A stretch of 64,000 bases of DNA from Lactiplantibacillus modestisalitolerans (GCF_005405425.1 NZ_BJEA01000015.1:1-64000); one strand, 5' to 3'. Numbered from the stretch's first letter, positions 48,127-59,278 are shown. Notes: generated by a model not told the origin, from the letters alone. Translations and numbers: made by a program.

Positions 48127-48232
48127 GAGACTGCGACATTAGTCACAGCCTCTTGTGTATCGCCTCGTGTTAATAGCCGAAACGTGTACCAAAAGTCAGC
48201 TGGTGAGCATTAACCGACTTTTGGCACACTCT
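48127..48232. repeat. Intergenic repeat family B copy
   Basis: Palindrome GAGACTGCGACATTAGTCAC.. (48127-48152) then inverted pair TACCAAAAGTCAGCTGGT / ACCGACTTTTGGCACAC (to 48232). It lies between dltD and lepA and is a plausible dlt terminator. Confidence 0.75.
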
Positions 48233-48243
48233 CTTTTGTTCAC

Positions 48244-49533
48244 CTAATTACTCTGTTCAAAGCGGCGAATATCATTGGGATTAAGCTGTTGCCACTGCTT
48301 CGAATAGAACGCATCGTTCAAGTCATAGTGCAGTTGGCCAGCACTTGGTTGCTTCAAGAACGGTGCCACCTTTTGATCAACGGCTAACCAGCCCCGCCAA
48401 CCAAGGTGAATCGTATCGGTCATGAAGTAATCTTCACTCCCGCGCCGCGAAAGGTCACAAATATTCGTAAAGCCCTGACTCGTCAGCTGGTAACGAATCT
48501 TACGGTCAAACTGTTGAATCATCTTCATTGATAGACCGGTATAATCGGCCCAGCGTTGATTGATTGGTGGAATAATGAACAGTACGTCCGTATGATTATT
48601 CGCAAACTGGTTTAAAACGAGTTGGAAATCCGAAAATTCGGGTGACTTCGTGTAATTCAAATGCGTCTGGGAACCCTGTAAGCGGTGGTAGTTCCGCTTA
48701 AGCTGGGTCCGCCAAAACTGATTACTAATTTCCAAGCTATTCGACGTCGTGTTCGCCTTACCAATCTTACCCGCTAACTGATCAAGTTGATTAAAGTTAT
48801 AGTTGGCTGGTAAGGCTTGCGTTTGGTGCTCAACTTTTCGTAAATTTTTATCGGCAATGCCGACCCGGGAAAAGAATTCGTCCTCACTCCCTAATAGCCG
48901 GGCTTTATAGTTAATATAAGCTTGCTGGGACTTAGTCGGCTTAAACCCGGCCGCCACCCGGGCGAGAGCGTCCGCTAAAACCCGGTCGGATGAGCCGGAC
49001 GGCATTTGGAGCAGCCGCTTGGCCGCGTACCGGTCCATCGCCGTGTTACGTTCACTTTGAAGCCAGTCCGTCGTTTGGAGTGGCGAGTAGTAGTAACCGA
49101 AAGCGTCCTTGCGAGTCCCCTTCGGAACAAACCATTGGGGTGAAATTACGAAAACCGCTTTCTTATGGGTCAGTTGTTTTTTGACCGATTGCATCGCAAA
49201 GTACTGGGTCAATGACTGGGTTCCCCGCGCACCTAATAAGAAGGGCTGGTAATCCCGGTGATATTTTTGCGCCAACACCGACGGATGCATCGGGTCAAAC
49301 CGCGACCATTCGGAAGAACCAAAGAATGGGACGTAACCATCATCGAGGGCCTGGCGTTTAATGAGCCGCCCCTTTAAAACGTTTGCAGATAGGGAAACGG
49401 CCGCCTTTTGCTCGGTCTCTTTGGAAACATGGTTTAAGCCGAATGAGAACGGTGAGAGTAACGCGGCCAGTAATAAGACGGCCGCTAAAACAATTGGCCC
49501 AAAAATCTTAAACAGGCGTTTCCCCATTTTCAT
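48244..49533 (-). CDS. dltD: DltD, D-alanine transfer to teichoic acid
   Basis: This 429-residue protein has one N-terminal membrane segment ([20 protein letters not shown]) and an extracellular SGNH-like domain: [17 protein letters not shown] (catalytic Ser block), PPINQRW and [14 protein letters not shown] (Asp/His). It moves D-alanine onto lipoteichoic acid on the outer face. It overlaps dltC by four bases (ATGA) and is the last gene of the operon. Confidence 0.96.
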   Translation of the reverse strand: MKMGKRLFKIFGPIVLAAVLLLAALLSPFSFGLNHVSKETEQKAAVSLSANVLKGRLIKRQALDDGYVPFFGSSEWSRFDPMHPSVLAQKYHRDYQPFLLGARGTQSLTQYFAMQSVKKQLTHKKAVFVISPQWFVPKGTRKDAFGYYYSPLQTTDWLQSERNTAMDRYAAKRLLQMPSGSSDRVLADALARVAAGFKPTKSQQAYINYKARLLGSEDEFFSRVGIADKNLRKVEHQTQALPANYNFNQLDQLAGKIGKANTTSNSLEISNQFWRTQLKRNYHRLQGSQTHLNYTKSPEFSDFQLVLNQFANNHTDVLFIIPPINQRWADYTGLSMKMIQQFDRKIRYQLTSQGFTNICDLSRRGSEDYFMTDTIHLGWRGWLAVDQKVAPFLKQPSAGQLHYDLNDAFYSKQWQQLNPNDIRRFEQSN

Positions 49534-49772
49534 TGCATGCTCTCAACCTTGGCAACGATTTTAGCGGGCGTTTCCCATTCTGAACGCTCAAATTCTGAAA
49601 CTGGTACTTCAATTCCCAGTTGGTTTTGTAATTCCAATAATAATTGAACGGAACCCATTGAATCTAATAACCCTTCGTCGAAGAGGTTCGCATCCATGTT
49701 GGCGGAAACGTCTTCCCCCGTCAAATCTTGTAAAATTGCTAAAACTGCTGATTTTGTTTCATCCATGATCAA
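49530..49772 (-). CDS. dltC: D-alanyl carrier protein
   Basis: This 80-residue acyl-carrier-like protein has the phosphopantetheine site [11 protein letters not shown]. It carries D-alanine from DltA to DltB. It lies in dltXABCD, 20 bases after dltB. Confidence 0.97.
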   Translation of the reverse strand: MIMDETKSAVLAILQDLTGEDVSANMDANLFDEGLLDSMGSVQLLLELQNQLGIEVPVSEFERSEWETPAKIVAKVESMQ

Positions 49773-49792
49773 TTACCCCTTAATTATCGTTT

Positions 49793-51007
49793 TTATGGTC
49801 GACCCGCAAAAAATAGCGTGTCTAAAAATCCTGAGAAAATTAAAAAACTAAAACAAACAACGTTAAACGTTAAGAAAATCGCGAAGTATTCCGTGAATTT
49901 ATTAGATGGAATGCTTGCCCGGTGCTTCTTCTTGTAGCGCAGCCACGCGTCATTGATTACCATCGCAAACCCGTGGAAAAGCCCGTAAACAATGTAGTAC
50001 CACGTCTCGCCATGCCAGAATCCCATGATTAACATGTTGATCACGTAACAGACGTTTGCGGTTGTGATTCGGCTTTTAAACACCTTGTGCTTCATCACGA
50101 AGAAGACGAGCCGCATGTAGATAAAATCGCGGAACCAAAATGACAGCGTCATGTGCCACCGATTCCAGAAATCTTTAATGTTTTTCGATTTAAAGGGCTG
50201 GTTAAAGTTCATTGGCGTTTCCACACCCATTAAATAACTAATCCCAACCGCAAACAGGCTATAGCCCGCAAAATCGAAAAAGAGGTCCATACTGTAAACG
50301 TACATGACACCAAGAAGCGCCCATGAAATGCCGTGGGCCTGTAAAGCCGCGTGCTCAACGACTGGTAACATCCGGGTACCGAAAATGTAAGCAAGAATAA
50401 ATTTGTAGAGGAAACCTAAGAAGACGTAGCGGACCCCTTTTTCAACTAGCGCCAGGTACTTTTCCCTGGTTGGTACACTTTCGTAGTCCTTGACAAACCG
50501 CCGGTAGCGGTCAATCGGTCCCGAAGAAATCGTTGGGAAGAAGAGTAAGAACTGGCCGAATAAGACCGGGTGAAACTCGGTAATCACGCCGTCACGGGTC
50601 TCCATGATGGTTTGAACCACCTTAAATGTTAGGTAGGAAATTCCTAAAAACCCAATGATGGAACTGGCACCGTGACTAACGGCGGGCGTAATTTTAACAA
50701 CGGCCAGTGGCGCAATGGCTAAGATCACGCTAACGACGAAAACCCAGCCCTTATTGGGCGAATCCGGTCGCTGGCGATACTTGGAATATAGCCCCACCAA
50801 GACGATCTGATAAACCAAGTAACAGATCAGTGCGATTCCCGTATGCCACTTCACCCCACCAAAGGTGAGCAGTAAGAAGACAAACGAGATAATGGTTTCG
50901 TAGACGTGTGAACGCCGACCGTACAACAGGCCAATCATTAGTGGCAGTAACGCCACGAAAAGTAAAATGAAGTAGGTCGGGTTCCCATACGGATCAAAGG
51001 ACATCAT
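49793..51007 (-). CDS. dltB: DltB, membrane O-acyltransferase for D-alanine export
   Basis: This 404-residue MBOAT-family protein with about 11 membrane segments passes D-alanine from DltC across the membrane. Seen are SSGPIDRYRRFVKDYE, FNQPFKSKNIKDFWNRWHMTLSFWFRDF and the catalytic histidine in MGFWHGETWYYIVYGLFHG. It overlaps dltA by four bases (ATGA). Confidence 0.97.
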   Translation of the reverse strand: MMSFDPYGNPTYFILLFVALLPLMIGLLYGRRSHVYETIISFVFLLLTFGGVKWHTGIALICYLVYQIVLVGLYSKYRQRPDSPNKGWVFVVSVILAIAPLAVVKITPAVSHGASSIIGFLGISYLTFKVVQTIMETRDGVITEFHPVLFGQFLLFFPTISSGPIDRYRRFVKDYESVPTREKYLALVEKGVRYVFLGFLYKFILAYIFGTRMLPVVEHAALQAHGISWALLGVMYVYSMDLFFDFAGYSLFAVGISYLMGVETPMNFNQPFKSKNIKDFWNRWHMTLSFWFRDFIYMRLVFFVMKHKVFKSRITTANVCYVINMLIMGFWHGETWYYIVYGLFHGFAMVINDAWLRYKKKHRASIPSNKFTEYFAIFLTFNVVCFSFLIFSGFLDTLFFAGRP

Positions 51008-52530
51008 TCGGGATTGACCTCTTTAATGATCGATTTAACGTCAATCTTACCGTTAGCGGTTCTTGGTAACTGCTGTTGGTAAATAAACCGTTGTGGAATC
51101 ATGTATTCCATCATCATTCCTTGAAGGTCCTTTTTAATGGCAGTCGTCAACGCAAAGTCGCTCTTAAAATCATTGGGCTTAGGGACGACGTAAGCAATCA
51201 TCTGCGTCACTTTGTGATTCTTGTCATACTTCGGCACCGCCACTGCTTGTTCAATTTGCGCTTGCTGTGCCAAGTAGTGGTTAACTTCTTCCAGTTCGAT
51301 TCGGTAACCGTGCATCTTAATTTGAAAATCGACCCGCCCGCGGTAACGGAATAAACCGTCCGCAGTCATCGTACCGACATCCCCAGTATGGTAAGCCGGC
51401 TGCCCCTGCCACTCAAAAAAGGCGCTAGCGGTCTTTTGGGGGTTATTCAGGTACCCCTTGGACACACTCGGACCGGCGATAATTAATTCACCCTCGGTAT
51501 CTGCCGGGAGCGGTTGGCCCTTTTCATCCACAACGAACATTTGGGTATCCGCCTTAACGTAACCAATTGGCAACCGATCATATTGCTTTAAGGCGGCGTC
51601 CGTCAACTCAATCTGCGTTACGGCCACGCACGTCTCGGTTGGACCATAAGTGTTAAAGATCCGGGCTTGTGGAAAGCGTTGCTTCAACGTTGCCGCCGTT
51701 TTATGGGTCAGCTCCTCACCGCAGAACAGAAAATGGGTCAACGCCGGTAAGTGGGCTGCGTCAAACTTCGGTTCTAGTAAGCAAATATCCATGAAGGACG
51801 GCGTGGACACCCAGACGTTGATTGGTAACTGCGGTAACGCACTAAAGAGTTGCTTAAAGTCGTCGGTCACCGCCTTAGGTAATGCGTACAGCGTTCCACC
51901 TAGTGCTAACGTCGGGTAAAGATCCATGACCGACAAGTCAAACGAATACGGTGGTTGGGATAAAGCGTTGGGATGCTTAGGTAACCCAAAGTCATCACTT
52001 AACATCCAGTTCACGTAACTCAGTAAGTTGCGGTGGCTGATTTCAACCCCCTTCGGTTGACCAGTGGTCCCCGACGTAAAGATGATGTAGTAATCGTCAT
52101 CGCCACTAACCGCGTGGTCCGCGTGGTAGTCCGTTTCCGTCTTAAAGATGGCGGCTAACTGGTCCGGCGTAATGACCGGCGTCGTGCCAACCCCCACCGG
52201 TAAATTTTCAACCGCAATCATCGCAGCTGGTTTTGCAATCTGATTAATCATCGTAATGCGGTCGTTTGGCGAATGCGTATCAATTGGAATGTACGCGCGT
52301 CCCGCCTTAACAATCCCTAAAAAAGTTGCAATCATTTCAAACGTTTGCCCACCAAAAACCATGATTGGCGCCTTTTCTGGTAGTGCTAACGCGTCTAAAT
52401 GGGCCGCCAACGCATCCGAATACGCCTTTAACTGCGCATACGTATGCCGTACGCCCTGAACGTCGTAAACGACTTGTTCAGGTTGCGTGCGAGCGTAATC
52501 GTCAATTGTTTCAATTAAGTTTGTGACCAT
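51004..52530 (-). CDS. dltA: D-alanine:D-alanyl carrier protein ligase
   Basis: This 508-residue adenylation enzyme activates D-alanine and loads DltC. Core motifs: IIFTSGTTGQPKGVEISH, FNTYGPTETCVAVT, YHTGDVG, YRGRVDFQIKMHGYRIELEEVNHYL and the C-terminal lysine region TANGKIDVKSI. GGGGGGAAG lies before ATG 52530; an in-frame reading from 52545 starts inside that site. It is 30 bases after dltX. Confidence 0.97.
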   Translation of the reverse strand: MVTNLIETIDDYARTQPEQVVYDVQGVRHTYAQLKAYSDALAAHLDALALPEKAPIMVFGGQTFEMIATFLGIVKAGRAYIPIDTHSPNDRITMINQIAKPAAMIAVENLPVGVGTTPVITPDQLAAIFKTETDYHADHAVSGDDDYYIIFTSGTTGQPKGVEISHRNLLSYVNWMLSDDFGLPKHPNALSQPPYSFDLSVMDLYPTLALGGTLYALPKAVTDDFKQLFSALPQLPINVWVSTPSFMDICLLEPKFDAAHLPALTHFLFCGEELTHKTAATLKQRFPQARIFNTYGPTETCVAVTQIELTDAALKQYDRLPIGYVKADTQMFVVDEKGQPLPADTEGELIIAGPSVSKGYLNNPQKTASAFFEWQGQPAYHTGDVGTMTADGLFRYRGRVDFQIKMHGYRIELEEVNHYLAQQAQIEQAVAVPKYDKNHKVTQMIAYVVPKPNDFKSDFALTTAIKKDLQGMMMEYMIPQRFIYQQQLPRTANGKIDVKSIIKEVNPE

Positions 52531-52560
52531 CGATCTTCCCCCCAAATGTGACCTTCACTA

Positions 52561-52710
52561 TTAGAATTCATTGTAAATAAATTTCGCTTGGTTAATCCCG
52601 CTATAGCCATACAAGTACACCAGTGCCAGCATGACCGCAAAATAAAAAATGGTTAGTGCAACAAATTGAACCACCGGTCGTTGAAACCAGTGTTTAAGCT
52701 TTGCAAGCAT
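52561..52710 (-). CDS. dltX: DltX, small membrane protein of the dlt operon
   Basis: This 49-residue protein begins MLAKLKHWFQRPVVQFVALT, has one membrane segment (VALTIFYFAVMLALVYLYGY) and ends FIYNEF, the conserved DltX tail. GGAGG sits seven bases before the ATG. In the known system DltX works with DltB and DltD in D-alanine transfer. Confidence 0.95.
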   Translation of the reverse strand: MLAKLKHWFQRPVVQFVALTIFYFAVMLALVYLYGYSGINQAKFIYNEF

Positions 52711-52722
52711 GCTCTCACCTCC

Positions 52723-53877
52723 TTATAATTCACCCGCTAAGAGCCGGTCAAACAAGATTCCGGCTGCTTTTTCAATGCTTGCGTTTTTGCGGTAATAGTT
52801 GCTAAGTAGCACAACGCCAGTGTTGCCATCCGGCGAAAGGTGGATATCAGCTTCGTAGCCGTACCCGACGCCGTGCGAACGGATACCATTACTAATGTTA
52901 TAAACACCCCCGCCATATTCACCGGTCGCGGTGCGGGTATGGAGAATGGCCACGTTAGGCTTAGAAACCACTTTTCCCCGCAAAATCGCCCGCTCCACGG
53001 TAAATAAATCGCTTGCGCTCATGTACGTTTGACCAGTTCCGAGCTCGTTAGCCATTTGGGCCTTCGTTTCAGGCATCCGCTGTTGATAGGTTGGTGCCAC
53101 GTCCGTCGCATCTGCCGGTCGGTAGCCAACCGTGGCGTGCGGTGCCAAACCATCCACGACAAAGCCGCTGGCCGTTAAGCCGCACCGCTGAATGATCTGC
53201 CGATCGAAGAAGTGGCGGTACGACTTACCACTAACCTGCCGAATAATCCCAGCTAATAATAAGAAATTAACGGAAGAATAATTGTTGACACCGTCCTTAG
53301 CCGGATTATAGCTGACGTGGCGCACCGCGTAATCAACGACCTGAGCCTCACTGGCAGGTTGGTCAGCACCGCGGTTCAACCGAAACCCCGTCGTCATATC
53401 CAGCATTTGCCGGAGCGTCGTCTGCCGCCCGTGCTTCAGTTGCGGATAATATTTGGAAACCGGATCACTCAATTTAACACGTCCTTGTTGGACTAGTTGC
53501 ATGATGCCCACCGCCGTCAGCGATTTTTGAATCGACAAAATTTGAAAGCGTGACCGGGGCCCGTTATGCACCTGGCGGGCCTGGTCCGCATAACCAAAGC
53601 CCCGCTGGTAAACGACCCGGCCGTGGTCAACAATCAAAGCCGTTCCCACAAACCGTTGCTGGTGCAAAAGGCGCGTAACCGCAGGCAACTCATCCTTGGT
53701 TTTTGTGAAGGCCGTCTGCTTCGTCGTCCGCGACTGGGTCCGCTTTTGCAAGTGACGCATCGCCGACGACTGCGGCGAACTAGTGTGGCGGTGGTGCCAC
53801 TGATAAGCGCCCCAACCGCCCTCCACAATAACCAACAGGCCTAAAATTATGAGTAATATTTTTTGATTGCGTTTCAA
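52723..53877 (-). CDS. dltE: DltE-like serine hydrolase (class C beta-lactamase/PBP fold)
   Basis: This 384-residue protein has an N-terminal membrane anchor (LLIILGLLVIVEGGWGAY) and an extracellular beta-lactamase-like domain. The SxxK motif is SIQK (115-118), and the second motif is YSS (200-202) where class C enzymes usually have YxN. As first gene of dltE-XABCD it matches PbpX2/DltE of L. plantarum, reported to remove D-alanine from lipoteichoic acid rather than act on peptidoglycan. That role is inferred from position and motifs. The start is TTG 53877. Confidence 0.88.
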   Translation of the reverse strand: MKRNQKILLIILGLLVIVEGGWGAYQWHHRHTSSPQSSAMRHLQKRTQSRTTKQTAFTKTKDELPAVTRLLHQQRFVGTALIVDHGRVVYQRGFGYADQARQVHNGPRSRFQILSIQKSLTAVGIMQLVQQGRVKLSDPVSKYYPQLKHGRQTTLRQMLDMTTGFRLNRGADQPASEAQVVDYAVRHVSYNPAKDGVNNYSSVNFLLLAGIIRQVSGKSYRHFFDRQIIQRCGLTASGFVVDGLAPHATVGYRPADATDVAPTYQQRMPETKAQMANELGTGQTYMSASDLFTVERAILRGKVVSKPNVAILHTRTATGEYGGGVYNISNGIRSHGVGYGYEADIHLSPDGNTGVVLLSNYYRKNASIEKAAGILFDRLLAGEL

Positions 53878-54243
53878 CCGTCCAACTTCCCATCGTTTTT
53901 TTCCGGAACACGTCGGGAAACTTGCCCGTTCTGTTCAAGACTAATTTTAGCAAGTTGACCCGCTAACGCCGGTAATGAACCTAAAAAGAACAAATCCCTA
54001 CCTATTCGTTTAGCTGATTGCGGTTTCGTAACGATTTTGTAACATAATCGTCGCTAACCCCCATTTAGCGGCTTCCTCATCACCTCGACTAATTCTAGCA
54101 CTGGCAATTTAGGGATTGGTAACATAGCGAAACAGTTTTCAAAAAAAGCCGTTGTCAAAAAAGTGAATTAATTAATCGTCGCCTTTAGTTTACATTGCTG
54201 GCCGAATGCGGCAAGGTCGCTTGGGGGTTCGCAGGTCCCCCGT
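53878..54243. promoter_or_regulatory. Upstream region of the dlt operon
   Basis: No gene is seen. On the minus strand it should contain the dlt promoter; I could not settle a clear -35/-10 pair. It is AT-rich near 54000-54180. Confidence 0.35.
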
Positions 54244-54367
54244 ACTAATTGACGTTACTAGTGCCGCCAGCAGCGGGTGTAACCGGTTGGCTGGAACACT
54301 GCGGGCATCGATTTAAGCTCACGGGAACCCCCACCCGCAATCTCAAATTCGAGCCTTATTCTAAGCC
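54244..54367 (+). repeat. Intergenic repeat family A, copy 3
   Basis: Near-identical to the reverse complement of 12018-12120. It carries GCCGCCAGCAGCGGGTGTAA, CCGGTTGGCTGGAACACTGC and the end CTCAAATTCGAGCCTTATTC. It lies between dnaJ and the dlt promoter region. Confidence 0.8.
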
Positions 54368-54380
54368 AACCATTTTAAGC

Positions 54381-54418
54381 GCAAAAAAAGCGTGCAATCA
54401 TCGCTGATTACACGCCTT
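54381..54418 (-). terminator. Terminator of dnaJ
   Basis: GGCGTGTAATCA...TGATTGCACGC then seven T on the minus strand. Confidence 0.8.
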
Positions 54419-54454
54419 CTCCACGGCTATTCCGCCGTCAATTCATTTAAAAAT

Positions 54455-55600
54455 TTAAACGCCGCGCAGCTTATCGAATAACGAGCTCTTACCGTTGCCC
54501 GAAACCGACTTCCCACTGGCCTTCGCAAAGTTTTGTAATGCGTCTTTTTGCGCCTTATTCAGGTGGGTTGGCGTTTCGATTGAGACGGTGACGCGTTCGT
54601 CACCATTTCCGTTTCCTCGTAGCCGGGGCGCACCCTTACCACGAAGCCGGAAAGTCGTACCGGTTTGCGTTCCTGCGGGAATTTTTAACTTAACGTCCCC
54701 GTGAACCGTCTTCACTTCAACTTCATCACCCAGGGCCGCTTGAACAAAGTCGATCGGCAACTTGAAGTAGATCGTCGCCCCGTCACGTTCGAAGTCCTTG
54801 CTTGGTTCAACTCGGAAAATAATGAACAGATCCCCGTAAGGGCCGCCGTTAACACCGGCCTCGCCTTGGTTTTGAAGCCGCATTTGCTGGCCTTCTTCAA
54901 CTCCGGCTGGTACCGTGACCTTGATTGAATGACTTTGTTCGGTATGACCAGAGCCACCACAAGTTGGGCATTTTTCCTTGATTTCCTTACCCGTACCATG
55001 ACAAACGTCACAAACTTGTTGACTCATCATCCGACCAAGTGGTGTGTTCGTCTGAACTTGAACGTAGCCGCTACCGTGACATTTTGAACAAGTAACGGGC
55101 GACGTCCCGGGTTTAGCCCCAGAACCGTCACAGGTTTCACATTGTTCTTCACGGTTATAAGTGATGTTAGTCTTCTTACCAAAAATGGCGTCTTCAAACT
55201 TCAAAGTCATTTCATATTGTAAGTCGCGACCTTGTTGGGGGGCACTCGGATTTCGCCGGGCACCGCCACCGCCGCCACCAAAGAACTGACTAAAGATATC
55301 ATCAAAACCACCACCGCCGCCAAAGCCACCGAAGCCTTGACCGCCAAAGCCGCCGGCACCACCGCCGAAGCCTTGTTGCTGGCCACCAGCAGCGCCGAAC
55401 TGATCGTACTGAGCCCGCTTTTGCGGATCACCTAACGTTTCATACGCCTCGTTGACAGCTTTAAACTTCGCTTCCGCACCAGGTTCGTGGTTTAAATCAG
55501 GATGGTACTTTTTTGAGAGCTTGCGATAAGCCCGTTTGATTTCGTCCTGACTGGCATCCTTTTCAACACCCAGAACCTTATATAAGTCTTGTTCTGCCAT
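54455..55600 (-). CDS. dnaJ: Chaperone DnaJ (Hsp40)
   Basis: This 381-residue co-chaperone stimulates DnaK. It has a J-domain (residues 1-70, with YHPDLN), a Gly/Phe-rich linker (about 70-125), four CxxCxGxG zinc repeats ([32 protein letters not shown]) and two beta-sandwich domains. GGAGG precedes the ATG. It lies downstream of dnaK with an intrinsic terminator between, so only read-through or its own promoter supplies it. Confidence 0.98.
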   Translation of the reverse strand: MAEQDLYKVLGVEKDASQDEIKRAYRKLSKKYHPDLNHEPGAEAKFKAVNEAYETLGDPQKRAQYDQFGAAGGQQQGFGGGAGGFGGQGFGGFGGGGGFDDIFSQFFGGGGGGARRNPSAPQQGRDLQYEMTLKFEDAIFGKKTNITYNREEQCETCDGSGAKPGTSPVTCSKCHGSGYVQVQTNTPLGRMMSQQVCDVCHGTGKEIKEKCPTCGGSGHTEQSHSIKVTVPAGVEEGQQMRLQNQGEAGVNGGPYGDLFIIFRVEPSKDFERDGATIYFKLPIDFVQAALGDEVEVKTVHGDVKLKIPAGTQTGTTFRLRGKGAPRLRGNGNGDERVTVSIETPTHLNKAQKDALQNFAKASGKSVSGNGKSSLFDKLRGV

Positions 55601-55653
55601 TGTAACCTCCTAATGATCCATTAAAGTCTCACTCATATTAGCATATTTCACGC

Positions 55654-55687
55654 AAAAAGGCCAAGACCGCGCGGCCCTGGCCTTTTT
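55654..55687 (-). terminator. Terminator between dnaK and dnaJ
   Basis: AAAAAGGCCA, GC-rich loop, TGGCCTTTTT; it should lower dnaJ expression relative to dnaK. Confidence 0.8.
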
Positions 55688-55700
55688 GTTTTACCGGTAA

Positions 55701-57569
55701 TTACTTGTTGTCCTTATCCTTGTCAAGGTCTTCAAAATCACCGTCAACCGTGTTATCGTCGCCAGCCTTGCCTTGATCAGCATTCCCAGCAGCACTATCA
55801 GCGGCGCCAGCTTGGCTCCCTTGTGCTTGTTGAGCTTGTTGATAAAGCTTGACGGACAAGTCTTGCACGATCTTGTTCAAGTCGTCCTTCTTAGCCTTCA
55901 TTTCGTCAACGTTGTTATCGTCTTGGGCCTTCTTCAACGCATCACGCGCATCCTTAGCCTTCTTAACTTCGTCTTCGGAAACTTTGCCATCGAGTTCCTT
56001 CAACGTCTTATCAGTCGTAAAGATTAATTGGTCAACTTCGTTCTTCAAGTCAACTTCTTCCTTACGCTTCTTATCGGCGTCTTCGTTTTTCTTAGCTTCC
56101 TTGACCATTTGATCAATTTCTTCATCAGAAAGACCCGATGAACTCTTGATGGTAATCTTTTGTTCCTTGTTAGTTCCCATATCCTTCGCAGAAACGTTAA
56201 CGATCCCGTTCTTATCGATATCGAACTTAACTTCGATTTGAGGAACCCCCCGTGGTGCGGCTGGAATATCCGTTAATTGGAACCGGCCTAAGGTCTTATT
56301 ATCGGCAGCCATTGGACGTTCACCTTGTAAGACGTGGATATCAACGGCTGGTTGATTATCAGCGGCCGTACTGAAGACTTGTGACTTGCTGGTAGGAATC
56401 GTCGTGTTCCGATCGATTAACTTCGTGAAGACGCCCCCCATGGTTTCAATCCCAAGGGAAAGCGGCGTTACGTCAAGCAAGACAACGTCCTTAACGTCAC
56501 CGGTAATAACCCCACCTTGAACCGCGGCCCCTAAGGCAACCGCTTCATCAGGGTTAATTGAGTGGTTGGATTCCTTACCCGTCCACTTTTCAACGGCTTC
56601 TTGAACGGCTGGAATCCGGGTGGACCCACCGTTTAAGATAACAACGTCTAAGTCGTTAGCAGAAAGCTTAGCATCCTTCAACGCATTCTCAACTGGAATC
56701 CGGGTCTTTTCAACTAAGTCTTCCGTCAATTCGTTGAACTTCGCCCGTGATAACGTAGTTTCCAAGTGTAATGGGCCATTCGCGCCAGCTGAAATAAATG
56801 GTAAGCTGATTTGCGCTTCTGAAACCCCGGATAAGTCCTTCTTAGCCTTTTCAGCGGCATCTTTTAACCGTTGTAAGGCCATCTTATCCTTAGATAAATC
56901 GATGCCGTTATCGGCTTTAAAACCGTCAACTAACCAGTCGATAATCTTTTGGTCAAAGTCATCCCCACCAAGTTGGGTATCACCGTTGGTTGATAAGACT
57001 TCAAAGACCCCGTCGCCTAATTCAAGGATGGAAACATCAAAGGTCCCACCACCAAGGTCATAAACTAAGATCTTTTCATCTTTATCAGTTTTGTCAAGCC
57101 CATAAGCTAAGGCTGCGGCAGTCGGTTCGTTGATGATCCGTTCGATATGCAGACCAGCAATCTTACCAGCATCCTTAGTTGCTTGCCGTTGGGCATCGTT
57201 AAAGTATGCCGGAACGGTTACAACGGCCTTTTCAACCGTATCGCCTAAGTAGTCTTCAGCAAAGCCCTTGATGTATTGTAAGATCATCGCAGAAATTTGT
57301 TGTGGCGTGTAGTCCTTGCCATCAACGTTAACTTTGTAACCCGCTTCACCCATGTGGCGCTTAATCGAAGCAACCGTGTTCGGGTTAGTGATGGCTTGCC
57401 GCTTGGCAACTTCACCAACTTGTGTTTCACCGTCTTTAAACGCAACAACTGATGGGACCGTCCGGCCACCTTCAGGCGTTGTGATAATTTTAGGTTCGTT
57501 ACCATCTAGAACGGCAACCGCAGAGTTCGTCGTCCCAAGGTCAATCCCAATAATTTTATTACTTGCCAT
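55701..57569 (-). CDS. dnaK: Chaperone DnaK (Hsp70)
   Basis: This 622-residue ATP-dependent chaperone begins [17 protein letters not shown], with phosphate loop [17 protein letters not shown], adenosine motif [16 protein letters not shown], linker [18 protein letters not shown], the substrate domain and a Gln/Ala/Asp-rich tail. It is third in hrcA-grpE-dnaK. Confidence 0.98.
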   Translation of the reverse strand: MASNKIIGIDLGTTNSAVAVLDGNEPKIITTPEGGRTVPSVVAFKDGETQVGEVAKRQAITNPNTVASIKRHMGEAGYKVNVDGKDYTPQQISAMILQYIKGFAEDYLGDTVEKAVVTVPAYFNDAQRQATKDAGKIAGLHIERIINEPTAAALAYGLDKTDKDEKILVYDLGGGTFDVSILELGDGVFEVLSTNGDTQLGGDDFDQKIIDWLVDGFKADNGIDLSKDKMALQRLKDAAEKAKKDLSGVSEAQISLPFISAGANGPLHLETTLSRAKFNELTEDLVEKTRIPVENALKDAKLSANDLDVVILNGGSTRIPAVQEAVEKWTGKESNHSINPDEAVALGAAVQGGVITGDVKDVVLLDVTPLSLGIETMGGVFTKLIDRNTTIPTSKSQVFSTAADNQPAVDIHVLQGERPMAADNKTLGRFQLTDIPAAPRGVPQIEVKFDIDKNGIVNVSAKDMGTNKEQKITIKSSSGLSDEEIDQMVKEAKKNEDADKKRKEEVDLKNEVDQLIFTTDKTLKELDGKVSEDEVKKAKDARDALKKAQDDNNVDEMKAKKDDLNKIVQDLSVKLYQQAQQAQGSQAGAADSAAGNADQGKAGDDNTVDGDFEDLDKDKDNK

Positions 57570-57608
57570 AAATAAACAAACCTCTTTTGAATTTATTATT
57601 TTTGTTAA

Positions 57609-58223
57609 TTACTGTGCAACAATTACCATTGCGGCGCGTAACGTCCGGTCCTTGAACAAGTACCCCTTTTGAAGAACTTGTACCACCGTATCAGCCGGAT
57701 GATCATCGTCAGCGGGCACGGTTTGGACAGCCTGATGAATATTTGGATCAAACTTCTCACCAGCGGCTGGCACTTCCGTTATTTCGTGCTTCTTTAACGC
57801 GTCTTGCAGGTGCCCATAAACCATCTCAACACCTTTTTTGAGTTGTTGAGCGGCGGCATCATCTGCTTCGGTTGCCAGCGCGCGTTCCAAGTTATCCAAA
57901 ACCGGTAAGACATCCTTCGCTAAGGACTGGCCGTCGTATTTGATGATTGCGGCTTGTTCCTTTTTGTTCCGGTTTTGCATATTAACGATTTCAGCTTGAG
58001 CCCGTAACAATTGGTCGCCTTGTTGGTCCAATTGTTGCTTTAATTGCTCAATTTGTTCATCGCGTGGATCAGTTTGGCTGGTTTGATCCGCCGCACTGGT
58101 TGTATCACTAGCAGCGGCCTTAGCAGTTGCTTCTGATTGGCTCGTTGCTGATTCAGCTGCGGCACTGCTTTGCGCAGTTTCGCTAGCCGTTTCACTCGTT
58201 GATTTTTTTGCCAATGTTTTCAT
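57609..58223 (-). CDS. grpE: Nucleotide exchange factor GrpE
   Basis: This 204-residue protein releases ADP from DnaK. A low-complexity Ser/Ala/Thr/Glu N-terminus (to about 70) precedes the coiled coil ([28 protein letters not shown]) and the C-terminal beta domain ([34 protein letters not shown]). GGGGAG directly abuts ATG 58223; a TTG at 58214 is better spaced and may be the true start. Confidence 0.95.
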   Translation of the reverse strand: MKTLAKKSTSETASETAQSSAAAESATSQSEATAKAAASDTTSAADQTSQTDPRDEQIEQLKQQLDQQGDQLLRAQAEIVNMQNRNKKEQAAIIKYDGQSLAKDVLPVLDNLERALATEADDAAAQQLKKGVEMVYGHLQDALKKHEITEVPAAGEKFDPNIHQAVQTVPADDDHPADTVVQVLQKGYLFKDRTLRAAMVIVAQ

Positions 58224-58234
58224 CTCCCCGTCCG

Positions 58235-59278
58235 TTACTCGTCAAAGTACCGGTAATAGTCTAATAATTTACGGGCAAGTTCGCGTTGGAACGCGCCCAT
58301 TAACCCGATCATCCGTGAGTACGGCATGGCGGTCGGCCCCAGAATGGCAATCATACCCTTTCCGTGGCGATCAACGTCGTACGTAGCGGTAATCAAGCTG
58401 TAATCCTTCAACAAATCATTAGTGATTTCGTTACCAATTCGCACTTGGATGCGCTGGCCAGGTGGGCCAATCACGTTGGCCAAGTTATCGGTTTGGTCTA
58501 GCAACGAATACAACGATTGGAGCGTTTTCGGATTTTGTTGCGCCGTGTAGTTGAACAAGTTTAACTTGCCCCCCACAAAGAACCGCTCCGAAGCTGCCTT
58601 GGACAGTACACTTCCAAAAATATCTAAAAATCCATCTGGATTTTGGAGATACTTTGCCAACTTTAACGGGATTTCCCGTTGAAGTTGCTGAAGGACGTCT
58701 TGTAACGGCAGGCCAACTAACTGGTCATCAATGAAGCGAACCACTGGTTCCAGTTCATCACCCGTTAAATCGTTGGGAATCGTGAAGGTTTGATTCTCCA
58801 CGTCACCATTATTCGTCACTAGAATTGCCATCACCTGGTGGTTGCCTAATGGAACCAGCCGAAACCCACTCAAGCGACTATCTTTCAATTCTGGTCGCAA
58901 CGTAAAGGTCGTATAGCTCGTCAATTGTGACAAAATATCGGCCGACTGCGCAACGATCTCATCAATTTTATGAAATTCGCCACCTAATGAATGTTGAATG
59001 ACTTGCAGGTCCCGTCCATCCACCTTTTCAGGCTTGAGGATATGATCAACGTAGTATCGATACCCCTTGATTGACGGAATCCGACCTGATGATAAATGCG
59101 TTTTGACGATTAACCCCAAGTCTTCCAGTCGAACCATTTCATTACGAATCGTTGCGGAACTAACCTTTACCGGGAGTTCTTGCACTAACGACTTGGAACC
59201 AACGGGATTACCGCCTTCGGTATAGTCACGGACAATTGCCTTTAAAATTAGGCGTTGTCGTTCAGTTAACGTGATCAT
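58235..59278 (-). CDS. hrcA: Heat-inducible repressor HrcA
   Basis: This 347-residue repressor binds CIRCE and controls class I heat-shock genes. It has an N-terminal winged helix ([25 protein letters not shown]-type, with [19 protein letters not shown]) and the effector and dimerisation domains ([30 protein letters not shown]). It is first in the operon, just downstream of a CIRCE element, hence autoregulated. ATG 59278 follows GAGGTG closely; a GTG at 59281 is the alternative. Confidence 0.96.
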   Translation of the reverse strand: MITLTERQRLILKAIVRDYTEGGNPVGSKSLVQELPVKVSSATIRNEMVRLEDLGLIVKTHLSSGRIPSIKGYRYYVDHILKPEKVDGRDLQVIQHSLGGEFHKIDEIVAQSADILSQLTSYTTFTLRPELKDSRLSGFRLVPLGNHQVMAILVTNNGDVENQTFTIPNDLTGDELEPVVRFIDDQLVGLPLQDVLQQLQREIPLKLAKYLQNPDGFLDIFGSVLSKAASERFFVGGKLNLFNYTAQQNPKTLQSLYSLLDQTDNLANVIGPPGQRIQVRIGNEITNDLLKDYSLITATYDVDRHGKGMIAILGPTAMPYSRMIGLMGAFQRELARKLLDYYRYFDE

